Under the pieces are notes generated by a model, which was not told the DNA's origin, did not search any database, and saw nothing but the letters and a program-made list of their open reading frames with translations. Shown here piece after piece: positions 9,394 through 18,002 of a stretch of DNA of 64,000 nucleotides. Both the position numbers and the translations under genes were made by a program. Numbering within the stretch: the first letter of the stretch is position 1; every line of letters begins with the position of its first letter. The stretch comes from DAIQRJ01 sp963708795 (GTDB taxonomy: Bacteria; Actinomycetota; Actinomycetes; Propionibacteriales; DAIQRJ01). Where the stretch lies: contig CAVPUH010000001.1 of NCBI GenBank assembly GCA_963708795.1, positions 62,001 to 126,000 on the forward strand, in the 5' to 3' direction.

Positions 9394-10710
9394 ATGATCG
9401 GAAAACTCGTCGGCGCACTTGTGGTCGGGCTGCTCACGTCCGCGCTGTGCGGCACCCCAGCCGAGGCGCGCCGCCCCCCAAGGACGGTCGTGGTCGACGA
9501 CGACGGCGCCCAGTGCCGCGCCGACGTCGCGACCGTGTCCGCCGGGATAGCCAAGGTGGCGTCAGGAGGCACGGTAAGGGTGTGCCCGGGCACCTACCGG
9601 GAGCACGTGGTGGTCGACAAGTCAGTGAGCATCGTCGGACCTCGAGAAGCTCTCGCTCGGCTCGACTGTTTCGATCCGGCCGCGTCCGCGCTGGACGACC
9701 TCGACCCAACCCGATTCGCCGTGGTGGACTCCATCACCGCCGCGACCTACGCCAACGCGGTCGAACTGCGGGCAGACGACGTGCGCCTGACCGGGATGGT
9801 GGTCCAGGGCGCCCTGGGCGTGGAAGGCAACAGCGTCTCCGCAGGAGTCAGCACCGACGGGGCCCACTCCGGCTACCGTGTCGACCACAACCTGATCCGG
9901 CTCAACGGTCTCGGCGTCGACTTCGGCAGCACCAAGACCAAGAAGTCTCGTGTCGACCACAACTGCCTCCGTGACAACGACTACGGCCTCGCCAGCCAGA
10001 CCTCGGACCTGGTGGGTGCCCGGGTCGACCACAACAACCTGTTCCGCAACGGAAACGCCTTCGAGATCGGATGGGTTCACCACACAACCGTCGACACCAG
10101 CTTCGACCACAACACCACCCGGGCCGGCGGTTTCTGGGCCTATCGGCTCGAGAACACCCGCCACGTCACCCTGTCCCATAACACCGTTGATGCGTCCACG
10201 AGCTCTTACGGCATCGCCGTCTACGGCGGGAACACCGCCCCAGCGCTTGTAGGCAACGACATCAGCGGCCCGTCGGGCTCTGGCATTCAGTTCCTGGTGC
10301 CGACCTCGGACGTGCCGACGCAGAGCACCGCTGCCTATGTCGCGGGCAACGTGGTCACCTCTGTCGGTGCGACACCCGGGACGGGCATCGGCATCGGGGT
10401 CGCGAGCACGCCGGATGGAACCGGGAGCCTGGTCGGTGGCGTCATCACCCGCAACCGGGTCTCCGATGGTGCCGGGGTGGGTATCTCGATCCGGCCCAAC
10501 ATCGGGCTCACGGTGAGCCGCAACGTGGTCGAGCGCAACGGGACGTACGGCATCTACGCCCGACCCGGCACCACCGGTGTGGTCTTCGAGCGCAACCGGA
10601 TGCTCGACAACGCAGTCCTGGACGCAATCGACGAGGGGACCGGTAACCTCTGGCTGCACAACAAGTGCGACACCGATGCGCCGGCCAGCACCATCTGCGG
10701 GCCCCACTAG
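9394..10710 (+). CDS. Secreted right-handed beta-helix protein
   Basis: A 438-residue exported protein. ATG 9394 is chosen because GGGAGGG lies just upstream and the product then begins with a clean signal peptide (MIGKLVGALVVGLLTSALCG, cleavage near PAEA). The body is a series of short repeats of the form xVDHNxL or xxxxNxx (for example YRVDHNLIRLNG, ARVDHNNLFRNG, VSRNVVERNG), as in right-handed parallel beta-helices of the NosD/pectate lyase group. Conserved Asn and His positions form the ladder. Such proteins bind or cleave polysaccharide or act as surface structural proteins; no catalytic motif could be assigned. Its closeness to the glycan operon suggests extracellular polysaccharide as a target, which is inference. 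Confidence 0.85.
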   Translation: MIGKLVGALVVGLLTSALCGTPAEARRPPRTVVVDDDGAQCRADVATVSAGIAKVASGGTVRVCPGTYREHVVVDKSVSIVGPREALARLDCFDPAASALDDLDPTRFAVVDSITAATYANAVELRADDVRLTGMVVQGALGVEGNSVSAGVSTDGAHSGYRVDHNLIRLNGLGVDFGSTKTKKSRVDHNCLRDNDYGLASQTSDLVGARVDHNNLFRNGNAFEIGWVHHTTVDTSFDHNTTRAGGFWAYRLENTRHVTLSHNTVDASTSSYGIAVYGGNTAPALVGNDISGPSGSGIQFLVPTSDVPTQSTAAYVAGNVVTSVGATPGTGIGIGVASTPDGTGSLVGGVITRNRVSDGAGVGISIRPNIGLTVSRNVVERNGTYGIYARPGTTGVVFERNRMLDNAVLDAIDEGTGNLWLHNKCDTDAPASTICGPH

Positions 10711-10975
10711 AGGTGCTTGCTCATGAGGTTGGTGACGCGCTGACTTGCGGTAGTGAGGCTGGTGGTACCCGCCGGTGGCGTGGTTGGCCATCACGACGAT
10801 CGACCTTGACGCTACGTGCCCGGTGCGCTCGGCCGTTTCGACCGGCGCACCTACGCAGACGCGCTCGCCCTCGGCACCAACGTGATGGCCACCAGCGCAT
10901 GCGTGTGAGCCGGCGTTGCCGGGCGTGAGCCGGCGATCGTTAGTCTTCCCTTCCCCACGCCCGTAGTTGAGACTG

Positions 10976-11854
10976 ATGTCCATGCGCCTGGGTGCGATCG
11001 TGTTGCAGACGAAGCCGTGGCACGAGCTGGTTGGCGACTTTCGCACCATCGAATCGCTCGGGTATGACGTCGTCTACGTGGCCGACCATCTCACCCACCC
11101 CAGCATGCCCGGTCAGTGGATGGGGGATGGCTTCTGCATTCTTGCCGCAGCCGCAGCGGTGACCACCAAGGTTGATCTCGGGACGCTCGTGGCCTCGGCC
11201 GCCTACCGTTCCCCGGTGCCGCTGGCCCGCGTGGCCGCGACCGTCGACGATGTCTGCGGTGGTCGGCTGGTCCTCGGCCTGGGCGCTGGTACGTCGGGCT
11301 GCGCAGCAGCCGCCGGGGCGCATCTGGATCAGCGGCAGTTGGCTGAACGCTTCGCCGACGTGGTCGCGGGCCTGCTGGCCATCTGGCGGGGCGATCGAGA
11401 GTTCTCCGGGTCGACCCTGTCCTTCGATGGCGTCGAGACGGCGCCGCTTCCACCTGGCCGGCGGCCGTCGATGTTGATGCTGGCAGCACATGGCCGCGCG
11501 GGCATCGACCTTGTCGGGCGGTTCGCCGATGGATGGAGCACCTACGGCGGCCCCTCATCCACCGCGCTCCAACCCGATGACTACTGGCAGCTGCTCGCCG
11601 CCCAGCACCGGCAGGTCACTGACGCGTGCGAGCGTCACGGCCGTGACCCGCACGAGTTGCGACGGTCGCTGCTGCTCGGCTACGGACTGGTCAATCCACT
11701 CACCGACACGGACGCGTACCTTCGTGCCATCGACCGCGCCGACGAGCTGGGCTTCGACGAACTCGTCGCCTACTGGCCGTTCGGGCCGCCCGGCAGCCGA
11801 TTCTGGTCCGACCCGGACGTCCATGCCACCGCGCTGGAGCGCTTTCACGGCTGA
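10976..11854 (+). CDS. LLM-class oxidoreductase (probably F420-dependent)
   Basis: A 292-residue luciferase-like monooxygenase-fold protein. The N-terminal strand RLGAIVLQ, the loop VVYVADHLTH (family hallmark near residue 40), LGTLVASAAYRSPVPLARVA and GGRLVLGLGAG are all typical of the LLM group, which in actinobacteria mostly uses coenzyme F420. ATG 10976 is chosen; ATG 10982 is also possible, as is an upstream TTG at 10967. It is a single gene with no close partner, so the substrate cannot be inferred. Confidence 0.85.
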   Translation: MSMRLGAIVLQTKPWHELVGDFRTIESLGYDVVYVADHLTHPSMPGQWMGDGFCILAAAAAVTTKVDLGTLVASAAYRSPVPLARVAATVDDVCGGRLVLGLGAGTSGCAAAAGAHLDQRQLAERFADVVAGLLAIWRGDREFSGSTLSFDGVETAPLPPGRRPSMLMLAAHGRAGIDLVGRFADGWSTYGGPSSTALQPDDYWQLLAAQHRQVTDACERHGRDPHELRRSLLLGYGLVNPLTDTDAYLRAIDRADELGFDELVAYWPFGPPGSRFWSDPDVHATALERFHG

Positions 11855-12195
11855 CCGCTCGACATGCAGCGTCGAACTCGCCGTGACATGCGTGTCGTCG
11901 ACAATAACGCTGCTCTCCCATCGCCGCCGGGTCGCTGCTCTGGTTTCTCCTACGGTGCCAGCGCCGGGTTCGTGGCTCGCGATTCAACCGACGCCGCTCA
12001 CGCGCCAAAGGGTCCGAGCAAGTCCAAAAGCCAATAGTGCTGCGGCCACGCAGCCCGTTATCGCTCGGCGGCCGGCCTCCGCCTTGGCCCTTTTAGGTGC
12101 GCCAGATAGCTCCGGTACGGCAGGTGTTGTGTTGACCACCGGGACCGTCAAGGGCGGGCATGCGGGGGACGAGTGGGCCGACCAGCCTCGCTGAT
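11855..12195. other. Intergenic stretch without a recognisable gene
   Basis: About 340 bases after the LLM gene. Open stretches here lack family features and start signals. It leads directly into a truncated nuclease-like fragment, so it may be rearranged DNA. Confidence 0.35.
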
Positions 12196-12330
12196 GTGAT
12201 CCGCCTCGTCAGCTGGAACGTGGCCCACCGGGGCGCTGCGTGGGAAGCCCTGCGGGACACCAATGCCGACTTGGCACTCCTCCAGGATCACGATCTGTTC
12301 ACGCAACCATCGCCGTCCCGACACCGGTGA
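12196..12330 (+). pseudogene. N-terminal fragment of an endonuclease/exonuclease/phosphatase family protein
   Basis: A GTG at 12196 opens 44 codons reading VIRLVSWNVAHRGAAWEAL followed by DTNADLALLQDHDL, then TGA at 12328. The SWN motif (metal-binding Asn) and LLQ(D/E) position (metal ligand, here Asp) are the first two hallmarks of the EEP fold, after which the frame ends. The remaining 200 or so residues are missing. It is not derived from the intact EEP gene at 50873, whose N-terminus differs. Confidence 0.6.
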
Positions 12331-12510
12331 TCGATACGGTTCACCGGTCGGAGCCAGGCACCTGGCAGGTCCCGGGGCTTCGAGGCTCGCTTGGCAGACT
12401 CAGGTCGCATGAATTCGTGTGGGATCCCCCTGTGACGCCGTAGAACCAGGCGAGCCGCTCCCCGGGACACCGACGCCAACCGTTCACCGGCCCGGTGCAT
12501 AGTCCTGGGC

Positions 12511-12774
12511 ATGGACCTGCCATCCGTTTGCCCGTACTGCGACTCCGTCGAGATGAACTACACGTACCTATGGCACCTCGACCCACGTGAGCCGGCCCGG
12601 CTCGTCTTCACCTGCCGTACCTGCGGCTCCCACGTCGAATCGGACGTCACCGACTTCGAACCACCCGTCGACGACCCGCGCTGGACCATCGCCACCATCC
12701 CCGCTCACCGTACTGAGCAGGCAGCCGATCCCGCGTCCGAGCGAAGCGAGCAGACCTCCTCACGCCAACGCTGA
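12511..12774 (+). CDS. Small zinc-ribbon-like protein, hypothetical
   Basis: An 87-residue protein beginning MDLPSVCPYCDSVEMNY. Two CxxC pairs (CPYC at 7-10, CRTC at about 34-37) are spaced as in a zinc ribbon, with an acidic middle and a Ser/Glu-rich tail. It is not part of an obvious operon. The paired cysteines and normal codon bias argue that it is real; the function is unknown. Confidence 0.55.
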   Translation: MDLPSVCPYCDSVEMNYTYLWHLDPREPARLVFTCRTCGSHVESDVTDFEPPVDDPRWTIATIPAHRTEQAADPASERSEQTSSRQR

Positions 12775-12909
12775 AGCCGGCCACTGAGTGAAGCCTCGGT
12801 GAACGTTGCGCTGGCGTCACCACGGGGCCCGAACGTGCTGCGAACATGGCGGTCGCGCCGAGCACGGCTGACCCACTCGCCCGACGCAGACATCACAACC
12901 GGAGGACAG

Positions 12910-13185
12910 ATGCGAGTCATGGCGAACTCACACATCGCAGAAGGCATCGACCCGTCGGAGCTGGCCCGCTTCTTCGACGAGAACAGCGTCGCGTCGACCA
13001 CGTGGGACCTGGTCCGGCACCGCGTGATCACGCAGTACTCGCTCAAGATCGGCCCGATCCCCGGAGTAGTGCTGTTCATGGACGTCGATTCGACCGACGC
13101 GGCAGCCGAACTGGTGAACAGCTTTCCCGCCGTCGAGAAGGGCCTTCTGACCTTCGAGATCGACCCATTGGGAATCTCGGTCTGA
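12910..13185 (+). CDS. Small protein, possible dimeric alpha-beta barrel
   Basis: A 91-residue protein. ATG 12910 is preferred because GGAGG sits about five bases upstream; an earlier in-frame start at 12799 would add an Arg-rich leader of no apparent function. The second half (IPGVVLFMDVDSTDAAAELV, then VEKGLLTFEIDPLG) has the beta-alpha-beta spacing of muconolactone isomerase or YciI-like dimeric barrels, whose members bind small aromatic or redox substrates. That relation rests on pattern only. Confidence 0.55.
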   Translation: MRVMANSHIAEGIDPSELARFFDENSVASTTWDLVRHRVITQYSLKIGPIPGVVLFMDVDSTDAAAELVNSFPAVEKGLLTFEIDPLGISV

Positions 13186-13478
13186 CCGCAATCCCGCCGG
13201 CTCGAGCTGACGAGCAAGGGGCGGTGCGTGGCTCGCCTGGGGCGCTTCGACTCGATCGGTCCCCTGTGCGGATCGATGTCACCCGAGCCTGCCAGACGAG
13301 CCCCGAAGCCCCCAAGGCCGACTGCGCCGCTTCGACTTTTGGACACTAACCACGAACGATGGCCGACCGGTGATGACCGGATGAACAAGACGTGTCCAGT
13401 CGGTCCCGGGCCCCGGGCGACAGCGGCGCAACCGCGACGAGGTCGGGAGCACGATGATGCCAACGTGCAGGAGAATCC

Positions 13479-14054
13479 ATGATCGACATCGAGGGCTCGC
13501 AGGCACCACTGCTGACTGGGCGGCATCGGCTTCTGGTGAGCACCGTTGTGCGCGGCGCCTTGATCACTGCCCTTCTCACCGCGGCGTACTTCCTCTTGCC
13601 CATGAAGCGATTGGCCGTTCTTCCGCTCTGGGTGATCGTCGTCGTCGGTGTCAGCGTGCTCATCGCTGTCACGGTCTACGAGTTGCGCGCCATCGCCCAC
13701 GCAGACAGTCCCGAATTGAAAGCGGTCGAGGCGGTCATCCTGACCGGACCGCTCCTCCTGCTGATGTTCGCATCGACGTATTTCGTGATGTCGCAGTCGA
13801 GTGCCGCCAACTTCAACTCGGCCGGCCTCTCGCGCATCGACGCCATGTACTTCACGGTGACGATCTTCGCCTCGGTGGGTTTCGGCGACATCGTGGCCAC
13901 GAGCCAGAGCGCTCGACTCATGGTCACGGTTCAGATGATCCTCGACCTGATCCTCATCGGCGCCGTGGTCCGGGCCTTCGTCGGGGCCGCACGGCTGGCG
14001 AGGAGAAGCCCGGCGACTCCGCCATGGGAGACCGGTCACGGCGACGAGTCATGA
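13479..14054 (+). CDS. Two-pore-helix potassium channel family protein (Ion_trans_2)
   Basis: A 191-residue membrane protein with four hydrophobic segments: two near the N-terminus (about 22-41 and 47-65), one at 84-106, and the last at 145-170. Between the last two is a pore loop with the selectivity-filter sequence TVTIFASVGFGDI, a variant of TVGYGD (Tyr to Phe). This is the KcsA/Ion_trans_2 pore arrangement, so a K+ channel in the plasma membrane is likely. No cytoplasmic RCK domain is fused, and the C-terminal tail is short and basic. The ATG follows GCAGGAG. Confidence 0.85.
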   Translation: MIDIEGSQAPLLTGRHRLLVSTVVRGALITALLTAAYFLLPMKRLAVLPLWVIVVVGVSVLIAVTVYELRAIAHADSPELKAVEAVILTGPLLLLMFASTYFVMSQSSAANFNSAGLSRIDAMYFTVTIFASVGFGDIVATSQSARLMVTVQMILDLILIGAVVRAFVGAARLARRSPATPPWETGHGDES

Positions 14055-14165
14055 TGCGAGGGTGCTGCGGAGGGCGGAATCTTCTTCGCGGCGACTGTCT
14101 GATCCAGCCATCCGTGTTCGTGGAAGGGTCACAAGGCACGGCGACACGACAGGAGAACACCCGCA

Positions 14166-15047
14166 ATGAGTGTAATGACCGCGATGACCGAGATCACTGA
14201 GACTCACATGACACAGACGAAAGGCTCCGCCGCCATGGCGCGCCGCCTCTTCGGGCTCACCGAGCCGATCGCGATGGTTCCGTATGCCGCCCCGGAACCG
14301 ACAGCCGAGGTCATGGCGCTCGGCTACCGGAACTACTGGGACACCTACTTCGCGGGGCGCGCCGCTCCGCTGGGTCGCGTCCCGGCCGAGGTGGTGCACG
14401 CGATCTTCTACAACTTCGCCGACGGCGAGGTCGCCCGTCACATCCCGTATGTATGGGACATCGCCACTCCCGAGGAGGTCCTGGCCGCTCGCCAGCGGGG
14501 CTGCGCGGCTGCCGTCAGGCGGATCCTGGCCGACCTGGCCGACTCCCCCGGCGTCGCCAGAGCCGCCGACCTGGCGACGAAGGCCGCGACGAGCGCCCCG
14601 ACCGAGGGGCGCGCGCTGTATGCCGGCCTGCGAACGCTCCCGATCCCCGACGAACCCGTGGCCCGGCTCTGGCACGCCACCAACCTGCTCCGCGAACACC
14701 GCGGCGACGGTCATGTCGCCGCACTGGTCTCCCACGGCATCGGTGGGCTCGAGTCCCACGCGCTGCACGCGGTCTCCCAGGACATGCCCGCCGAGAAGTT
14801 CGGCCGGATCCACCACCTCCCCGCAGCCACGTTGGCCGAACTGGCCGCCGGGATGCGCGCGCGTGGCCTCATCGACGACGCCGGCCGGATCACCCAGCGC
14901 GGACGCGAGATCAAGGAGCGGGTCGAGTCGCTCACGGACGAGCTCGCGGCGCCGGCCTACGACGTCCTGACCTCGACCGAACTCGACGACCTCATCGCGA
15001 GCCTCGAGCCCCTCGCTGCAGCCTTGGACGCAGTCGGCTCGGAGTGA
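14166..15047 (+). CDS. SCO6745 family protein
   Basis: A 293-residue soluble protein with the pattern of the actinobacterial SCO6745 family: RRLFGLTEPIAMVPYAAPE near the N-terminus, YFAGRAAPLG, and a central Ala-rich helical region. The C-terminal part (LAELAAGMRARGLIDDAGRI followed by TQRGREIKERVESLTDEL) resembles a winged-helix fold as in MarR-type proteins. The biochemical role of this family is not established. ATG 14166 follows AGGAG ten bases upstream; ATG 14208 would also be acceptable. The 3' end overlaps the convergent kinase gene by 56 bases. Confidence 0.75.
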   Translation: MSVMTAMTEITETHMTQTKGSAAMARRLFGLTEPIAMVPYAAPEPTAEVMALGYRNYWDTYFAGRAAPLGRVPAEVVHAIFYNFADGEVARHIPYVWDIATPEEVLAARQRGCAAAVRRILADLADSPGVARAADLATKAATSAPTEGRALYAGLRTLPIPDEPVARLWHATNLLREHRGDGHVAALVSHGIGGLESHALHAVSQDMPAEKFGRIHHLPAATLAELAAGMRARGLIDDAGRITQRGREIKERVESLTDELAAPAYDVLTSTELDDLIASLEPLAAALDAVGSE

Positions 15048-15939
15048 CAGACCCGTCGTCTGTCGACTCCGCTAAGCCGATCAGGTCGACGGCAGCCGAG
15101 CAGAGATCGTCGGTCCACGAGGTGACGTCGTTCTCGATGCTCCATACGGCGTTCGACAGGTGATTCACCGCGCGGTAGAGCGCGATCCGCGGATCGTCCG
15201 GGTCGACGCCGCACGCTGCGAGCAACCGGGGCTGGAGGACGTCCTGCGTCGGGTCACCGGCAGGTCCACCCATCGAGAAGGTGGCCACGTCGAGCAACGG
15301 GTCCCCGATGACGGCAGCGGCCCAGTCGAGGAGTCCGGTCACCTCCCCCGTCGGCCGATCGACGAGCACGTGTGACAGGCCGAGATCGCCGTTCAGCAGG
15401 CTCCCATGTGTCACCTGCCCGGCCACGCGATCGATCAGGCCTGTCGCCCGGTCCAGAAAGTCACCGGGCAGTCGATCGCCCAGCTTGACGGCACTCTCGA
15501 CGATCTGCGCGCTCAACCACTCGCCCCAGGACGGCGACGTCCCGCGGCCGTCGTCGCCGACCCATCCCCAACCCGGCATCCCGATCCCGCTCAGAGTCTC
15601 CAGATGGCGTGCGACGTCGCCCACCGCGCGATCGATCTGCTCCTCGGTGGCGCTGAGCGCGTCGAAGCTGGTTCCCGGCATGCGCGGCATGACGATCCAG
15701 GTGCCACCGGGCAGCCGGGCATCGATGCCACGGGCGATCACGTCCGGCGCCGGCACACCCGATGCCCGCGCCCTCTGCGCGACGAGCGCCTCGGCTCGTG
15801 TGCTGCGGTCGCCACTCGCCTTCAGGAACAGCCCGTCGACCTCGACGACGATCGACGCACCCCACGTCTCATGCACCGTGGCCGGACCGTTTCCGCCGTA
15901 ACGGGACCGCAGGATCTCCACAGCGACGTCCGCACTCAT
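14992..15939 (-). CDS. Aminoglycoside phosphotransferase-family kinase-like protein
   Basis: A 315-residue protein with the APH/choline kinase fold. The N-lobe has VVEVDGLFLKASGD (ATP Lys). The catalytic loop reads LLNGDLGLSHVLVD, in which the usual first His is Asn and the usual metal-side Asn is His, while the catalytic Asp is kept. GLLDWAAAVIGDPLLDVA supplies the second metal Asp. Many actinobacterial members with a His at the second position exist; the Asn at the first is less common. Small-molecule phosphotransfer is likely and the substrate is unknown. It converges on, and overlaps by 56 bases, the SCO6745 gene. Confidence 0.8.
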   Translation of the reverse strand: MSADVAVEILRSRYGGNGPATVHETWGASIVVEVDGLFLKASGDRSTRAEALVAQRARASGVPAPDVIARGIDARLPGGTWIVMPRMPGTSFDALSATEEQIDRAVGDVARHLETLSGIGMPGWGWVGDDGRGTSPSWGEWLSAQIVESAVKLGDRLPGDFLDRATGLIDRVAGQVTHGSLLNGDLGLSHVLVDRPTGEVTGLLDWAAAVIGDPLLDVATFSMGGPAGDPTQDVLQPRLLAACGVDPDDPRIALYRAVNHLSNAVWSIENDVTSWTDDLCSAAVDLIGLAESTDDGSVTPSRLRPRLQRGARGSR

Positions 15940-15959
15940 CTCGCCGACTCTTCCGCCCG

Positions 15960-16350
15960 ACCGTCACCGACGTCAAAGCCGAATCAGCTGGGTCGCCCGG
16001 CTTCGGCGGAAACCGAGGTTCCCGGCCGCGACCCACCCAGCGCTCAGGTGGCAGCAAACCGACCAGGATGCCCTCGAGGACGGCCGGCAGCGGGTCGGTG
16101 CCGTCCGGCCTCACTGTCAGCCCGCTGATATACGGGTGCGTGCCCGCTGCCACATGCGCCAGGTACTCGGCGTTGCGATCCAGCTTCGCCGAGAACTGCT
16201 CACTGCGCGCCATGGCGGCGACCATCACATTCAGGACGCCGAACGCGACCAGTTTGATCGCATCGTGGCGGAGACGTGTCCGTCGCGATCGGCGACGTCG
16301 ACGGCGATGCGGGTGATCGTCGACCGGCTACCACGCGCGGGGCCGCCCTA
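15960..16350 (-). pseudogene. TetR-type regulator remnant with internal loss
   Basis: Reading the minus strand from about 16350, one frame gives GSRSTITRIAVDVADRDG, the start of a TetR DNA-binding domain (helix 1). A shift near 16260 then leads into DAIKLVAFGVLNVMV, AHVAAGTHPYISGL and PLPAVLEGILVGLL, which resembles the C-terminal end of a TetR ligand domain. The helix-turn-helix core and most of the ligand domain, more than 100 residues, are missing. The frame then runs on to 15869 without family features. It is probably a regulator that once governed the adjacent kinase or VOC gene. Confidence 0.5.
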
Positions 16351-16728
16351 CGCCGACCCCTCGGGCCGGAGCCACGCGCTGCTCAGGATCGCTCCCCTCG
16401 TGGGATCGCGGGAACGCCGAGCGAAGCGACCGCTCATCAGGGCCACGGAATGCCTCAGCGGGTGACCTGGCTTGGGCTGTGGTTGCCGATCGCCGACTCC
16501 GGGTAAGGGCCAGTCACGGGCGTAGGGTGAGCTAGCGCACCAGATGCTCCAGGTCTGTCCGGTTGAAACAACAGCCGGGCGGGCTGCCCGAACGCCGTCG
16601 TCATGTCATCCGCGTCGTCGCGGGTCAGAATGACGACGGATCGATCAGAGGCCGGACTACCAGGACACCAGCCGTCGCCTCGCGCTCATCGACGAAGGTC
16701 ACTACCTGACCGCCACCCTTCGAGGCGC
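16351..16728. other. Intergenic region between TetR remnant and VOC gene
   Basis: About 380 bases without a supported gene. A short plus-strand frame near 16630-16740 reads YQDTSRRLALIDEGHYLTAT, which looks protein-like, but it has no start and no family match that I recognise. Confidence 0.35.
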
Positions 16729-17142
16729 TCATGGCAGGCACAGGCAGATCGGATTGCCCTCGGGGTCGATGACGACACGATGGGCGGCCGGCAGCGGTTG
16801 GAGATCCGCGACGGTCGCACCGCACTCGACCGCCCACGCAACACCCACCTCGAGGTCGTCGACGGTGAGGTCGAGATGCATGGTCGACGTCTGCTCACCG
16901 GCCACCGTTGGCCAGACGGGTCGGCGACGGTGGGGCTGGTAATCGAAGTTCAAGGCCGGCTCGATCACACCGTCGGGTGGACAGACGAGTGCGTATCCCG
17001 CATCTGGCGGCTCATCCAACCGCGGCGCTTCCTCCCGGATGTACGGCCAGTGCAGCAGGTGGGAGTAGAACCGGGCCAGCTCGCGCGGTCGCGCAGCCAT
17101 GATGGTCAACGCCCCGATTCGTACACTCGGCGGACTGCTCAT
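16729..17142 (-). CDS. VOC family protein (glyoxalase-like domain)
   Basis: A 137-residue protein of the vicinal-oxygen-chelate fold, made of two beta-alpha-beta-beta-beta modules. Module 1 contains IMAARPRELARFYSHLLHWP and ends near ALNFDYQP. Module 2 contains MHLDLTVDDLEVGVAWAVEC and ends DPEGNPICLCLP. The His of MHLDLTV and the loop DPEGNPICL are the family signatures. Members include glyoxalases, dioxygenases and resistance proteins, so the reaction is not predictable. Confidence 0.85.
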   Translation of the reverse strand: MSSPPSVRIGALTIMAARPRELARFYSHLLHWPYIREEAPRLDEPPDAGYALVCPPDGVIEPALNFDYQPHRRRPVWPTVAGEQTSTMHLDLTVDDLEVGVAWAVECGATVADLQPLPAAHRVVIDPEGNPICLCLP

Positions 17143-17222
17143 GTCATCACCTCGCCCATCGAGCTCCGGCTGTCACGCTATCCCCGCAGCCGCCCGAATC
17201 GGGTCATGGCAGAGTGCGGCCG

Positions 17223-18002
17223 ATGACGGCAGCTCACGACTCGTCGCGCCCAGAACGTCCGCCGGTAGCACTGGTGACAGGCGCATCCCGAGGGATCGGC
17301 GCAGCCACCGCCCGCCAACTGGCAGCCGGCGGCGCCCACGTCGTCGTCAACTACCGGCAGAAGCAGCGCCGGGCCGACGAGGTCGTCGCCCAGATCCGCG
17401 CGGCCGGCGGATCGGCTCTCGCCGTCGGCGCCGACCTCACGGATGCGGCTCAGGTGCGCTCGATGTTCGCGACGATCGACGAGCGGTTCGGTGGCCTCGA
17501 CATCCTCGTCCTCAACGCGAGCGGCGGGATGGAACGCGACGCCGACGCCGGCTACGCGATGCGCCTGAACCGGGACGCGCAGCTCCTCGTGCTCGGCGAG
17601 GCACTGACGCGCATGCCGACCGGCGGTCGCGTCGTCTTCGTCACCAGCCACCAAGCCCACTTCCACGGCCAGCGGCCAGGCGTGCCCGCCTATGACGCCG
17701 TCGCGGCGAGCAAACGCGCCGGGGAGGACGCCATCCGCGCCGAGATCCCGCACCTGACCGAACTCGGGGTCAGCCTCGTCGTGGTATCCGGCGACATGAT
17801 CGACGGCACCATCACCGTCGCCCTCCTCGACCGGGCCACCCCCGGTCTGCTCGACGAACGGCGCCGCCAGGTCGGCGATCTCCCCACGGTCGACGAGTTC
17901 GCCACCGCCGTCGCCACGGCGACGACCGTGCCCGCGCCGACCGGGCACACCGTGTTCGTGGGGGGCGCCGATTACCTCACCCGGGCTGCCGAAAGTCACT
18001 AG
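17223..18002 (+). CDS. SDR-family oxidoreductase with non-canonical active site
   Basis: A 259-residue Rossmann-fold short-chain dehydrogenase. The cofactor motif TGASRGIG is intact and NAS is present (LVLNASGG). In the active site the catalytic Ser is in VTSHQ, but the YxxxK motif is altered. The sequence is AYDAVAASKRAGE, so the residue four before the Lys is Val, and the only nearby Tyr is seven before it. This variant recurs in an actinobacterial SDR subgroup and may mean a shifted Tyr or a non-redox role. ATG 17223 is chosen over GTG 17214. The stop overlaps the convergent kinase by four bases. Confidence 0.82.
   Translation: MTAAHDSSRPERPPVALVTGASRGIGAATARQLAAGGAHVVVNYRQKQRRADEVVAQIRAAGGSALAVGADLTDAAQVRSMFATIDERFGGLDILVLNASGGMERDADAGYAMRLNRDAQLLVLGEALTRMPTGGRVVFVTSHQAHFHGQRPGVPAYDAVAASKRAGEDAIRAEIPHLTELGVSLVVVSGDMIDGTITVALLDRATPGLLDERRRQVGDLPTVDEFATAVATATTVPAPTGHTVFVGGADYLTRAAESH

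Noticed and set aside
10711..10975. Minus-strand peptide VVMANHATGGYHQPHYRKSA suggested a mobile-element gene fragment
   Set aside because: No start, stop context or family motif supports it; low-complexity translation of intergenic DNA is equally likely.
16626..16745. Plus-strand peptide YQDTSRRLALIDEGHYLTAT
   Set aside because: Protein-like but about 40 codons long with no start and no recognised family; left as intergenic.
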